NCBI RefSeq assembly: GCF_049243985.1 | Contig: NC_135374.1 | Span: 107,501,641 to 107,565,640 of the forward strand | Length of the DNA stretch: 64,000 bases | Direction of reading: 5' to 3' | From: Paroedura picta | Lineage: Eukaryota; Chordata; Lepidosauria; Squamata; Gekkonidae | In this document: piece after piece, positions 32,617 through 44,034 of the stretch | How the letters are laid out: every line of letters starts with the position of its first letter | Numbering within the stretch: position 1 is the stretch's first letter | The notes under the pieces: model-generated | Seen by the model: only the letters and a program-made list of their open reading frames with translations | Database searches by the model: none | Told to the model about the DNA's origin: nothing | Made by a program: the position numbers and the translations under genes

Positions 32617-34017
32617 TTAAACACGCCTCCTGTTTCTGTAGATGTGGGTGGCTATGGCGTCCCGAACCTTGCACCCCTCAGCATATATCCTTTTTCTCCT
32701 TGCTTCAGGGATGTCCTGTGTATCCTGAAGGACTACAGGTTCAGGTTCGTCCTCAGGGAAGGGGATGTTATGTCCCTTGTCCTCGCATATGTTGTGCAAA
32801 ATCACACATGCGATTATCAGCGGAGTCACATTGTCAATATGTACATGGAGTCGTGACATTAAACAACGGAACCGTGACTTCAAACGTCCAAAGGCACGCT
32901 CCACTACATTCCTTGCCCGGGAGTGACTGAGGTTGTAGTGGCTCTGCACGTCCGTCCTTGGCCGCTTGTAGGGAGTCATGAGCCAGCGTCGTAATGGGTA
33001 GGCTCCGTCCCCGAGGACCAACGCCGGCACACGCACGCCCTCAATGGTGGCGGTGGGGTTTCCTGGAACAAAGACCCCTTCGTCCATGGCTTTCCTGAGG
33101 TTGGATTCCCTGAAAACAAGGGCATCATGCCTCCTGCCACTCCACCCCACCTCGGCATCGATAAACCGGCCGGAGAAGTCCACTGTTCCTTGCAGGAGAA
33201 CAGAGCAAAAGTCCTTCCTGTTCCCGTACTCTTTTATGCTTCCCCCGGGGGCACGGATAGGGATGTGGCTTCCATCGACGGCCGCAAAACAATGCGGGAA
33301 TCCAAGCCTGGCAAACCCGTCCATACTCTGGAATAAGGGAAAGAAAAGAATATAAGCCATGGCATGTCAGCGTGGGGTGTATCGCGTCTTCGTTGCTGAC
33401 CTGTCAAACAAGAAAAAAAATTTAAAGGGCAAAGGGGATAGAATGACACTCACCGCTCCAAGCCGGTCTCCGAGGCACACGACTTTGCTGAACAATTCCG
33501 CCTCCATGGCGAGGCAGAACTCCTTAAGGATATCGCCAACCGTAGTGACTCCGAGTCCGAATTGCTGGGCTACTGTCCGGAAGTACTGAGGGGTGGCCAA
33601 GTACCACAATGCGGCAGCCACCCTTTTTTCAACTGGAACGGGGCGCCGCATGCCAGTGACTTGCCTCTCCATGCGTCCACGTAGAGCCTCCACGAGTTCA
33701 AAAAATGTCCCCCTCGACATCCTGAAGTTGGCAATCCAGTGGTCATCATCCCAGCGAGTCCACACAAAATTCTCCCACCAGTCAGAGGATCGTTCGTCCA
33801 CCCAGAACCGGGGGGGGAACCGGACCTCTGCCAGAGCTTGCCAGCGTTTCTTGGCCGCCATGGTTACCCTTACAGAACGTCTTCTGCTGCTGGTCAGCGT
33901 TCCGGCCACCCGTTCTCGGTACTCCGCGATAGCATACGTCCGACGCGACAAGGCGGTATTCATGCGCTGGACCACCGCGAGCATGTAAGCCAGCAATTGA
34001 AAAATAAGCCTCTCCAT
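32617..34017 (-). CDS. Harbinger gene C: HARBI1-type DDE transposase, 2 exons
   Basis: Minus strand. Exons 34017-33454 and 33327-32617 join in phase 0 (GCG|GTGAGT donor, TTCCAG|AGT acceptor), giving 424 aa. I prefer ATG 34017 (GCAATGG): an upstream in-frame ATG at 34143 lies before the TATA-like box at 34094-34101. The N-terminal ~120 residues are basic and helical. Residues 125-168 resemble the HARBI1 helix-turn-helix (VEKRVAAALWYLATPQYFRT, VAQQFGLGVTTVGDIL). The DDE_4 nuclease core has D206 (AAVDGSHIPI), D256 (GRRHDALVF), D295 (LGDGAYPL) and E331 (RNVVERAFGRLKSRFR), plus the family end LHNICED. All catalytic residues are present and no stop or frameshift is seen. It would bind the element ends and catalyse cut-and-paste. 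Typical HARBI1 is ~350 aa, and the excess is N-terminal. Confidence 0.93.
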
Positions 34018-34093
34018 TGCAACGTTGACCTGTGCTGCGGGCAGTAGGCTACGCAAACAAAAGAGTGAGGCCGACCGCGTGTCTGCCCAGGTG

Positions 34094-34145
34094 CATATAA
34101 GCAGGTAACCTGTGGGCGTGTACTGTGGGCGGGGATTAACCAATC
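34094..34145 (-). promoter_or_regulatory. Transposase gene promoter elements
   Basis: Minus strand: ATTGG (inverted CCAAT) at 34145-34141 and CTTATATG at 34101-34094, about 77 bp before the start codon at 34017. Confidence 0.4.
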
Positions 34146-34479
34146 AAACATGTCAATGCATCTGGTTCCTAGAAAACAATAGAAAACACGTTCCAAGGGC
34201 GCCAATGATTGGACGATAACGCGTTGCTACGGGGTTTCCTGGGTTTTTTAAAAAAAAAGGGAACCCCGACAAGTTCGGCTTTAGGGTCGAGGTCAAAGGT
34301 GTGCCTGCAGTTTGATTGACGGGCACGGGAGGCCAGAAGCGCTAAAAAGGGACCTCCTTTGTAGCGATAAGACGGAGAACCGGAAGCCTGTGGGTTACGA
34401 AAGTGGCGAGAAGTGAAAGTGCCAAATTCCGCAAAAACCGCAGCTGTGCGTTACGGGCACGGCTAGTTACATTTCGCTA

Positions 34480-34542
34480 CTTGAAGTAGCGCTTTCACAA
34501 ACGGCAACCAAATAGCAACTTTGAGCTCTGTGCGAAATGGCC
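34480..34542 (-). repeat. Harbinger right terminal inverted repeat
   Basis: On the minus strand it begins GGCCATTTCGCACAG and runs through TTTGGTTGCC to AGCGCTAC. Its inner edge is part of a perfect palindrome, CGCTACTTGAAGTAGCG (34475-34491). Confidence 0.8.
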
Positions 34543-34547
34543 CAGAG

Positions 34548-35720
34548 AATTATGCTTGTAGCTGTGCAGCCAAAGGCCAAAGTCTACTTGTCTGTAGCTG
34601 TTACTTTTGAACAGATAGCTTTCTTTTTTACACCCCCTCCCTTTCCCCCACTTTTTATCATTTGAAGTCCTCTTTATTTTCTTCCCAACTTCATAGCCCT
34701 TTAGCATTTTTATTACTGAATGTCTATGGCTGCCTAGAGATAATAAAAGGACCCTGATCATCGGGGAAATCTTAGCCCATCTTAGCCCATTTTATTAGGA
34801 AGGGAGCAAGGATATGGACAAACACAGAGTTTGAAAGGAAGAAGCCATTCTACCAGGAGCGGACTTGATTCCCCAGGCAAACCAAAGGAGAAATGTGCAA
34901 CTTCCCACAAGTCACTTGTAGATTTCAGGATGTTTGGGGGGGGGGGGCGGATGGGTCCCCTCAGTCTCGTTATTGCTGGCAGAAAATAAAAATGGGACAT
35001 CAAGAGGAAGTGATGATTTCATATTCCTCGGTGGAACATTTAAACAAGCTCATAGATCTATCAGGGAATTTCATAGATAAGTTCCTGCTGGCAATTTTCT
35101 TGTCAGAGATAAAAATCCTCCAAGTATGATCAATATTGTTTTTGTGTGTGCGCTGGGTGGGTGGCTGGGTGGGTGGCTGGGTGGAAGAACCAACGAGCAG
35201 GCTGAAGCAGGAGGACATAAAAAAAGAAGCCAGGAGAGAAACATTTTATTGCTGTGTTTATATTAGCTTCCCATTAAATACTGCAGTCTTGCCTCAGAGT
35301 ACGAGCAGCGAGTTCCAATCTCATTTTAAAACATGAGACACATTTTATAATGTCATCTCACTAAGCATATGACATTGTACCTTTTACCACTTTTGTGTTT
35401 GTTCAAACCCCCTGGATGTAAAGAGCTCACATTTATCAATCTTATGTTTTATATTAGAAAGGAAGAGAGGAGCTAAAAGAGACCAATCCCCCCTCCATTT
35501 TAATATCTTTATTATGCTATCAGCTTCAACATACACACAGGTGTCCCCAGGGCATTTTGATAAAGGAATGAGAACTGGAGTAGGTAGGAGCAGCCCAGCA
35601 GTGTGCCTTTATAATGGAATACGGTTGTAGTCCATAGCAATGAGTATTCTAGGTATCATCTTGCTATTAATCTTTTGTCTTCTGCTTTTGCAATTCTAAT
35701 GTTGTACCTTGTCTATAATA
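34548..35720. other. Right flank of the Harbinger, non-coding
   Basis: AT-rich. A G-run lies at 34936. The segment 34985-35130 (TTAAACAAGCTCATAGATCT, TTTTCTTGTCAGAGATAAAA) is complex and repeat-free and might be conserved non-coding DNA. A (GGGT/GGCT) cluster follows at 35150-35185. Confidence 0.4.
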
Positions 35721-35949
35721 CCGTATTTGCCGGCATATAAGACGACTGGGTGTATAAGACTCTATATAAGACCCCCCCAACATTTCCACTCAAAATATAG
35801 AGTTTGTTACATTACATTACAGTGCTATGGGCCACTATGGGCAGCTATGTCTATCCCAACTGAAGTGCACCCGGTGTATAGGACGACCCCCCCACTTGGA
35901 GGCATGTTTTTCAGGGGGGGAAAGTAGTCTTATACGCCAGCAAATACTG
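35721..35949. mobile_element. Mariner-like MITE (family of 454)
   Basis: Ends CCGTATTTGCCGGCATATAA and, on the other strand, CAGTATTTGCTGGCGTATAA, flanked by TA on both sides. ~229 bp without the 104-bp duplication of the first copy. Confidence 0.75.
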
Positions 35950-36064
35950 TATATATTACCTTTGATTGGAGCAAGAGTCCGGTAGCAAAAGTCCAGCGCT
36001 ACTGGAATCTAGCTCTTTTCTACTGCTATAGGTAGACTAGCAGAGTCACCCATCTTGCCTTAGA

Positions 36065-36140
36065 CTAGGGCTGAATCTGCACTTACATTTTTTTCCTGCT
36101 GTTGCTCCTTTTGAATTCTGATGAATCTGAACTCAGATCT
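36065..36140 (+). mobile_element. MITE end (family of 49593)
   Basis: TAG followed by GGCTGAATCTGCACTTACAT and a T-run, then TTTTGAATTCTGATGAATCT. This parallels the right end of the 49593-50182 element read in reverse. I cannot find the other end. Confidence 0.5.
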
Positions 36141-36861
36141 TCTAACAGATCTGCAGCCTTCCTTTTCCCCTGACTCAAAACTGGTCTCACTAAGATGCTG
36201 CCTTCTGCCCTTAATTGTCCCAGTTGCCAGTCTCCTCTCTCCTTCCCACTTGATTGGGGAAGCTAGAGTGGAGGGGGGGAGAAATGGGGGGTCATGGGAA
36301 GCTCTAGCCAGCAGTGAAGGAGAACAAGGCTGGAGAAGGCTTTATTTCCTGCCTTTTGTCTCCTGACTCTACAGCTGAAGAAAACCAGGGTAGGAGCACA
36401 TGGAGCATGAGTCTACTTGTTTATTTTTCTTTTCTTGCCACGTGGGGGGGGGAGGGGAGGTGTCAAAGTCACAAGAGAATGAGGGGGGAAAGAAAATCCA
36501 AAAGACAAATCTCTGCTCATAGAAGTGTGGGCTTTTGGAATGTAGTCACTTAAAAACAGATCCAAAAATGAGAGCAAAAATAAAACTTGTGATGGAATGG
36601 CAACCAAGAACTAGTCTTTCTGCAGTCTTTGAATTAATGCCTTGACCTATGAGCAACAGACTACCATATTACATCAATGTTGGAGGTGCTGAGTAAGGGT
36701 AGGAATTAATCCAGCAAAATGCCGACATCTATGCTTGGAATACTGGGGCTTTCAGAAAAATTTTCTCAGATGTAGCAAGTTATATTCACTCCTGGATAGA
36801 ACGGAGAAAAGCTAGTGTCACTACAAACTCTATCACGGATGTTGAAGAAAGAAAATTCAAA
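36141..36861. other. Non-coding, nothing recognised
   Basis: It contains G-rich runs at 36270 and 36445. No gene. Confidence 0.4.
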
Positions 36862-36862
36862 G

Positions 36863-36900
<38 letters not shown>

Positions 36901-36937
36901 CCTACCTACCTACCTACCTACCTACCTACCTACCTAC
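36862..36937. repeat. (CTAT)n-(CTAC)n microsatellite
   Basis: About 76 bp of CTAT units changing to CTAC units. It has replaced the left end of the MITE that follows. Confidence 0.98.
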
Positions 36938-36938
36938 A

Positions 36939-37152
36939 TTTGTTAAACATTTATTGGGTGATATGATCATATATGGTCATGCTATCCCTCCCCTCTTCCA
37001 AAATGGCCAGTGAAGGGGAGCAGTCCTAGGTCAGTGTATATACATCTATGCTTCCCAACCATATTCTGCATTATTGCACCACTTCTGGGGGTTCTCAAAG
37101 CCTGAAAACAGTTTCAGGGGTTTTTCAACTGTAAAAGAGTTGAGAAAGGCTG
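36939..37152. mobile_element. hAT-like MITE (family of 12423), left-truncated
   Basis: Same orientation as 12423. It contains TATGATCATATATGGTCATG and CTTCCCAACCATATTCTGCA and ends GTTGAGAAAGGCTG. Confidence 0.75.
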
Positions 37153-37189
37153 CCTTAGACAGTTTGTCATTGGCACTGTTTTTTCTAAT

Positions 37190-37320
37190 TCTAAAATTCT
37201 AGCCTTATTGCATTGTTCATTTATTGTTTTATGGTGTCTGACTGCATCATTTCATATTCTGTACTCTGCCTTGCATGTCAATGAGAAAGGCAGGGTATAA
37301 AGTACATAAAAAATGCAGAT
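37190..37320 (+). mobile_element. LINE 3' tail (L2/CR1 type)
   Basis: 'GTACTCTGCCTTGCATGTCA' and 'AGGCAGGGTATAAAGTACAT' fit the reptilian LINE tail pattern. Confidence 0.5.
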
Positions 37321-38760
37321 CTAGCAAGGTGTTAAGTAGATAGAAATAATGTTTGAATAGCAAGTCATTCACAGGACTAATTTATTATACATCATGCTCA
37401 TGGCAGCATAAACAGTCATCCAATATCTATATTCATGTACCATAAATATGTGACTCATTTTTACCGAGCATCACAATAGTGTGGTGACTTAGGGTATAAA
37501 CAAAGAAGAAAGGGGAAACAAACTCAACCCAAAATATACTGAAAATGCTACAAGTGCCTAACTACAGCAGATAAAATAATCTCAAAATTCATATTTATTA
37601 CATGGTGCTGTTTGATTTCAAATGCTGGTTGATGACACACCCACCAAGAAATATTGGAAATATTATGTCAGATAACAATACCTGGTCAGGATTAATGTAT
37701 ATTATTTTCTGGTTGTGTGTTAATTTTTAAGTATGTATTATTGACCTACTGATGTAGGGCCTTGGGGCCAAAATTTGAATGGTTTTGTCTTGGTCATTTG
37801 ACATGATCACCAACATATGGGAAATTATTACAGCTAAGGTAAAGCTTGTTCTGACCCTTAGTGCAGCCTGACATTCAGGACCTCTGTTTCTAATTTTGCT
37901 ATTGTAAACCCCATAAAATAAATATTAACTTTGATGTTATAGCTTGACCCTTGTAGCATTTTCAGTGACTTGGCGTATGCCATTCCTTGCAAAATAAATG
38001 GGGGGGGGGAGAAGCAAACTGGGGGAAACCTCTATTCATTTTCATTTATTTCAAAGTGAAAATGAATGAGAATCAAAACAAAATTAATCATATTTAATAT
38101 GCAACCCCATATATTTCAATTAAAAAAATATACCTCTGCCTATAGCACTGGATATTTTTGGGAACCCTGCCTACCAAGCCAGAAGTCAATAGGAGAAAGT
38201 ATCCTCATTTTACAGACAATTACATGGAATTATATTTTCAGCTATAATGGCTTTGTTTTCTATCACACTGAGATTAAATTTTCATGGACTACCAAATAAT
38301 CATTCTGTTCCAAATATGAAAGAGATGAAAGCAAGAGTTCCGTTTGTCTAGGTGATTCAAATAAAGGTTTGTGGAAAATAAAAAGTCAACACCGGAGCTT
38401 CTGGGAAACTATTTATCAAATTACCATGAACTGTAGGGAGAGATTTCTGCACCTCCAAAGGGACTCTTGCATACAGAGGGAACTTTAAACCCATCATTAA
38501 GATAAGCAGGAAGTAACAATCATCAACGTAAATAGGACTAGTGAGTAAACAACAGGATGCATTCAAAGGAAAGCATTTGATTTCTAATGTGTATGGCTAC
38601 AGGAAAGGAATGAATGAGAGTCAGGGGAAATCAAGAATATTAAACTAAATAGAGAGTACAGTGTTACAAATTTCTTTACTCTAATAAAAAGATTATTTTG
38701 CATGCATGCATGACCAAGACAGAATTTACAACCAAAATGTGAAGGAAATAATTATGATGG
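37321..38760. other. AT-rich non-coding, nothing recognised
   Basis: About 1.4 kb of AT-rich sequence without coding or named repeat signal. A G-run lies at 38001. Confidence 0.5.
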
Positions 38761-38830
38761 CAGGGGTGGCCAAACTATTGTTCTCCAGATGCCTGTGGAT
38801 ATCTGAAGAACCACAGTTTGGACATCCCTG
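38761..38830. mobile_element. hAT-like palindromic MITE, internally deleted
   Basis: Both ends (CAGGGGTGGCCAAACT and, inverted, CAGGGATGTCCAAACT) with a short middle. Family of 63434. Confidence 0.65.
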
Positions 38831-39446
38831 TTATATAGCAAGACTTCTTGTTTGGTCACAATCGGATATAATATTGTGGCCCCAGGGAGGCAGTAGAGGC
38901 AAAGATCCTTTGTGGGGTGGGGGGCATTTCCCACTCCCCAATAACATTTGTTGTAGGCATTTGTCTTTCAAAAGATATAACTAGTAGCAAAAGAACATTT
39001 TGAAAATAGATCATAGAAGGGTAGTAGAATGGAAGGGCCCCTGCAGAGCAGGGCAACTGAGCTCGTAGGATGGGCCATCAAGCTGTGCAGGAGCCTGCCA
39101 CCCTTGCACCGCTGCAAAGCAGAGAGGGCCAGGTGGTGAGCTGGGCCAGATACCCCCCCCAAGCTCTCCCCACTACCAGGAAGCTTAGTTGCATGGTGTA
39201 GCCTCTGCAGAGCACAGCTGGACAGTGTTCCTGAAGCCCTCCCAGTGGCTAGGAGGGTGGGGAGCACAAGGTAGCCCCAGAAGAGCATGGCAGAGTAAGG
39301 CTGGATGGGCATCTCGAGTTCTAGGACCTACCTCACCTCCTGGCTGTTCTTCCCAACTAAATATGGCAAGGAGGAGGAGGAGGATCAGGGGACGGGGAAG
39401 AGCCTCTGATTGGCCCTTAGTCTGGGACTGCCAACACCCTATTGGG
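38831..39446. other. Non-coding, nothing recognised
   Basis: GC-moderate segment with overlapping open frames on both strands (39185-39563) that are chance products. Confidence 0.4.
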
Positions 39447-39726
39447 GGGGATGAAGAAGAAGAGTTGGTTTTTATACCCTGCTTTGCATTACCCAAAGGA
39501 GTCTCAAAACAAGTTACAGTTGCCTTCTGTTCCTCTCCCACCAACAGACACCAAGTGAGGTAGTTGGGGCTGAGAGACCCCTGACAGGACTATTCTATGA
39601 GAATAGCTCTAAGAGGACTGTGACTGGTCCACGGTCACCCATCTGGCTGCACGTGGAGATGACGGAAATCAGACTCAGCTCATCAGATTAGAAGCCACCA
39701 CTCCAAATCACTGTATCAAGTGAGCG
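39447..39726 (-). mobile_element. SINE family 1, near-complete, diverged
   Basis: Minus strand: head near 39720, body, and a (TTC) remnant at 39450-39465. Confidence 0.8.
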
Positions 39727-40420
39727 CCAATCAGAGACTTGGCATGTCATCATCAGGATGGTAAACTTTTAATGTGGTATGATTCTTTTAGCTACATTAG
39801 GGGTACAGAGGATCCATTTTCTTCTGACCATAAGATTGCCACCAGAAGGCAGGTGAGCAGTGAAAAAAAAGTATGTTAGCATCCTCAAAACTCACCGAAT
39901 AATCTCATACAGAACTAATGTTTTCTTCTTCCCAGTCAATCAATATTAAATTTACGTTGGCTATAAGCCCTTTAGGAGAGGATTCTTTGTCCACTGCCTG
40001 TTCACGTTCTGTTAGAAGGTTTAATAGAAGGTTTAATAGGTTTGCTGAATAGACTGAACAAAGCTTTGGGTCTCTAAATATTGTAGCAGAGATACTTCCT
40101 CAGGCAGCAATCTTGGCCTGATTGCGGAAAGGGATAATATTGATTGCTCCTCTCTGAGACCTATAACTCTTGTTGATTCCACCCACAAATCAAAGTTACC
40201 TGTTTTTCTTACTTCTTGGAATACCAAATTAAAGCATTTCTGGATAATACCTAAGTGCCAAGGCACAGAATGTCTCCCAAATTTGATTTAGTGCGGCAGA
40301 GACCACATTCTCATTTATCATATCCAATACCCCCAATTGCTCAGCATTCTAAGTGACTGGTGATTTATCATTCCAGGAAAGGAGTGTTACCACTGGACTG
40401 CTGAACTCTAGGGGTTTTAG
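39727..40420. other. Non-coding, possible ancient LINE remnant
   Basis: The minus-strand frame 40266-40033 gives a 77-aa peptide with a hydrophilic, LINE-like look, but I cannot match a motif. AAGGTTTAATAG is duplicated at 40016-40041. Confidence 0.3.
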
Positions 40421-40660
40421 AGAGCCAGCTTGGTGGAGTGGTTAAGAGTGGTGGCCTCTGATCTGGAGAACCATGTTTGATTTCGTGCTTCTTCACATGC
40501 AGTCAGCTGGGTGACCTTGGGCCAGTCACAGTCCTCTCAGAGCTTTCTCAGACTCACCCACCTCACAGGCTTCTGTAGTGGCAAGAGGAAGGTTAAGTGA
40601 TTGCAAGCCATTCTGAGGTTCCCTCAAATAATTAAAAGTGGAGTACAAAAAAACTTGATC
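40421..40660 (+). mobile_element. SINE family 1, near-complete
   Basis: Plus strand: AGAGCCAGCTTGGTGGAGTG head, GTGACCTTGGGCCAGTCACA middle, and an end at GTGGAGTACAAAAA. Confidence 0.85.
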
Positions 40661-40835
40661 CTCTTCTTCTAATGTAACCCAAGCACATAGCAGTTCATTT
40701 TGATGGTGCCTTCAGTTGACTATAGGGGTATCCATGGCCCTCCTACTTGGCCTCCTACTGCATGTCTGAAGCTTCACAAAAAAGTTACAAAATAAATGAA
40801 AGGATTGTCCCTCCACAATGACAATTAACAATTTA

Positions 40836-41000
40836 TCAAAGTGGCTTACAATCACCTACCCTTCCTCTCCCCACAACAGACACCCTGTGAGGTAGGTGAG
40901 ACTGAGAGAGCTCTGAAGGAACTATGACTGGCCCAAGGTCAACCAGTTGGCTGAATGTGGAAGAGTGTGAAATTAAACCCTACACCAAGCTGGCTTTTAA
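40836..41000 (-). mobile_element. SINE family 1, partial
   Basis: Minus strand: TATCAAAGTGGCTTACAATC through CTACACCAAGCTGGCTT with an internal deletion. Confidence 0.75.
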
Positions 41001-42055
41001 CCACTACACAAAGCTTTAATAGTAAAAACCCAGGTACAAAAAACCAGCTATTCTTCTTCTTTAAAAGAAACTCCTCAAACAAATATTGGGCTTTAGTCAA
41101 CACTAACTGTGGAATTGCAAACAGCAAATCTCAGAACAACCAAAACCCTTAGATCCTTGTGACATCTATCCAACTAGGGAAGCTGAAGGCTGCACCATTT
41201 CTTTCAGTCAAGGTTTTGATGACAAATTATGGGTCTGGGATTATCCACTGCTGAATTTTTGATTTTGGTTGTGAAATTCATTAGAAGATACCATGTGTCT
41301 TCATTCTGCTAAATAGATTCAATCAGAGCTATTATATTGACTTTCTCCAATTCAGATATGGTCACTTACAGTAACCACGATTTGGGTACCAGATTGCCGG
41401 AATAGATCCACCAGAGTTGAAAATGACTTTCTGGATATCCGTAATATAAAGACTATGTAATTAGCATACTCTTTCTTTGTTGTTCAGTTGCCGTCTCTAT
41501 TTCTTTGTCTTCAAGGTGAACATTCTTGTAAATATCATGTTCCCTAATAATTTCATTTTTCAGAGAATGTTAAATTGGCATATGGGAAGCATTAATTCAA
41601 TCAATCTGTCAATTATTGCAACTAGTCTTTTACTTCTAGTATGTGTTTTGTAATAGATTGCCTGGAAAACTGGGGACCATTTTCAAAAATTGTGTGGCAG
41701 TGCTTTATCTGATTGGTTAGGTGAATACTATAGTTCCTCCCAAACTGCAGCCCTATTGGATGAAAAAGATACACACCATAGCCAACAACATGTTTCACAC
41801 TGCAACCAGAAGTGAAAATAAATAACACAAAACAAGTGAGCACAATAACATGGTTATGGATTTTTCTTGCAATGCTTTATCATGGTTTGTTCCATTCAAA
41901 ACTCTATTTCTGCTTAAAGAGAAAAGAAATAGGGTTAGAGCCAACCATCAGGGGATCCCCTAGAGATGGTGAGATCAGGTCCCCTGCTTCTAAGGAAAGA
42001 GATCCGGACTACTAGCTGGACAGGGGTGGGGGGGAGGAGATGGGGGTTAACCTCA
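41001..42055. other. Non-coding, nothing recognised
   Basis: AT-rich sequence. Parts of 41210-41480 have the texture of an old LINE but no diagnostic motif. Confidence 0.4.
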
Positions 42056-42059
42056 AACA

Positions 42060-42195
42060 ATAGCCATCTTTAATGTGTTTTAATGTGCAGGAGATTTTAA
42101 GGGTCCTGTGTTTTTACCATTTTATTGTAAACCACCACAAGTCTTTGAGAGTGGTGGTATATAGAACAAAGAATAAACAAATAACATAAATAAAT
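42060..42195 (+). mobile_element. LINE 3' tail (L2 type)
   Basis: 'ATTGTAAACCACCACAAGTC' and 'GTGGTGGTATATAGAA', then AATAAA-rich repeats. Same signature as 25466. Confidence 0.65.
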
Positions 42196-44031
42196 AAACT
42201 CTTACATTGTTTAAAATAAAGAGTTGTCTGAAATGGACTGAGGGGTTCAGCAGAGTGGTCTGAAATTGACTAGTAGCTTGAGTCAGACATCCCTAGTCAA
42301 TTTCATTTTCAGTAAACTGGATAAACTCACTGAAGGGATTAGACTGAAGGAGAAAAACTGGGACTTGAGATGGAGTTGAGCAAGGATTTCTTAGCCATGC
42401 AGATGCATATCTCTGGGATATATAGAATGGGGGGAAGAGATCCTGTGTTGTATGGGAAATCTTACCATAGCACTTCAGTTACCCTGTACTGTAGGACAAG
42501 ATATCATCATTCTTCCCTTAACAACTTTTGAAAATCAAAAATAAGAAACATAGAGAAAAGGACCAGCCCTGCAACGATGTTGAAGACGGTGCTTTTCTTT
42601 TGTTTCAATATAAAAAATCATATGAATTCATGAGGATCCATGTAAAATCATCTAAATCCGAGTTTTACCTATACCCTGCTAAAAGAAACGAGGCTGTTGA
42701 AATTGCTACCCTTCAGAATATATTAACCAAACTGAGAAATGGTTTCACAGGTTCATTAAAAATCCTGCTTTGCTACCTGAAAGGGAATAAATTTAAATCC
42801 TAATGGCTTTCGCCATAAATTTCAGCTCAGATAATTAGGTTTTTTTCCCCTCTACAAAAATCTTCCCTGCCGCTGCAATTACATATGATTTTTACACTCC
42901 TCGTTTTCTTTCTCTTAAATGGTAAGGATTGCTGTGTTTAAAACAGCTGAATTGTGCTGATGGAGAAACCCTTTTTACAGTTACCTTCTAAAGCATCAAC
43001 TCTCTACAAATTAAAATTGGCCCTGATATTTCCAGGAGTCACCTTTAGGGAAATCTCCAGGGGCCTGTGTCTTACCCCCATTCTTTCTTCGAACACATAT
43101 CTCCCAACCATGTGAAAAGGCTGTACTTAAAGAACATCTATGTCATGAGGTCATGCCCTATTTGCCTTCAGTACTGAAAGGCACAAAAACCATCTACTTC
43201 TTGGTCTGGACTCAAATTAATAGATGACTGTAAGTACAAAAGTAGAGTTATGGAGAGTCCTTTGATCCCTCCACTTCCTGTACCTAGGCTTTCTTATACC
43301 ATGTAACAAAATTTCTGGTGACTTTGAGGTGGAGCAGAAGATTGTGTGAGAGGGACGAGGGACAGGAGGGTTATTTCACTCCCCTTCCCAGCTCTTTCTC
43401 CAGGAGCATTTCACAAAAAATAATTCAGAAGTTAATATTACTCCATGAATTTATAACCTACAGATATGTAGTATAGATCCATAGCCATTTATCTAGACTA
43501 ATAATTTGTTGCATAATTCTCTAGGGTATATAATAATTTATAAGAGTGATAAAAAAATCAGTATTCACACTGGCATACATATTAGCTTTAATTGTTATAA
43601 ACCTGATGGGAAATCAGCTCATGAGTTGATAGCAAAATGAAAACAATCAATTCTAGTAGGCCAAAGCCATTATACTAAGGGCAAAAATTGTAGCACCGGT
43701 TACCATAACAACTTGATGCAACAGTCCTCTGTTGTATGGATTGATCCATGGTTTCCCATTGCTGGGAAGGACAAGAACTCATAGACCATGCAAGCATTAG
43801 AAACCACTATGAATTAGTATTCCAAGTTGTGCTACCCATGGCATCTGTATCTCACCTTTTTTTCCAGGAATTCAAGGAAGCATCCCTAGACTGGAGATAT
43901 GCTTTCTCCTTCTCCCCTGACAAGGATCTTGTGAGATGGGTTGATTCCAGAGAGAATGACTAACCCCAAATCATATCATGAACATCATCACTGAGGACCT
44001 GACTAAATGATGCATCTTTACTGAATCTGCC
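42196..44031. other. Mostly unique AT-rich DNA
   Basis: No gene. The part 42780-43000 (CTCAGATAATTAGG, CTGCAATTACATATGATTTT, AAAACAGCTGAATTG) is repeat-free with homeodomain and E-box-like words. It is a weak candidate for a conserved non-coding element. Confidence 0.35.
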
Positions 44032-44034
44032 ACT

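Larger units (their letters stand above)
27046..34542. mobile_element. Three-gene PIF/Harbinger DNA transposon, apparently autonomous
   Basis: Imperfect terminal inverted repeats: GGGCATTTCCCACGG at 27046 and, on the minus strand from 34542, GGCCATTTCGCACAG. Similarity continues discontinuously for about 55 bp, to AACGCTAC on the left and AGCGCTAC on the right. CAGAG at 27041-27045 and 34543-34547 is a candidate target duplication. This is longer than the usual Harbinger 3 bp, though it contains the CAG (CWG) core reported for zebrafish Harbinger3. Inside are a HARBI1-type transposase and two different Myb/SANT-like genes, all intact with good splice sites. The interior is CpG-rich while the flanks are not, so the insertion is probably young. 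Layout: left subterminal repeats, gene A (+), gene B (-), gene C transposase (-), right subterminal motifs. Confidence 0.9.

Noticed and set aside
33044-33988. Plus-strand frames over the transposase
   Set aside because: Antisense shadows of the minus-strand HARBI1-type exons.
34143-34143. Upstream in-frame ATG for the transposase
   Set aside because: It precedes the TATA-like box at 34094-34101 and adds a segment unlike the family. ATG 34017 is in better context.
36861-36940. CRISPR-like regular array
   Set aside because: 4-bp units without spacers: a microsatellite. No CRISPR array exists anywhere in this eukaryotic window.
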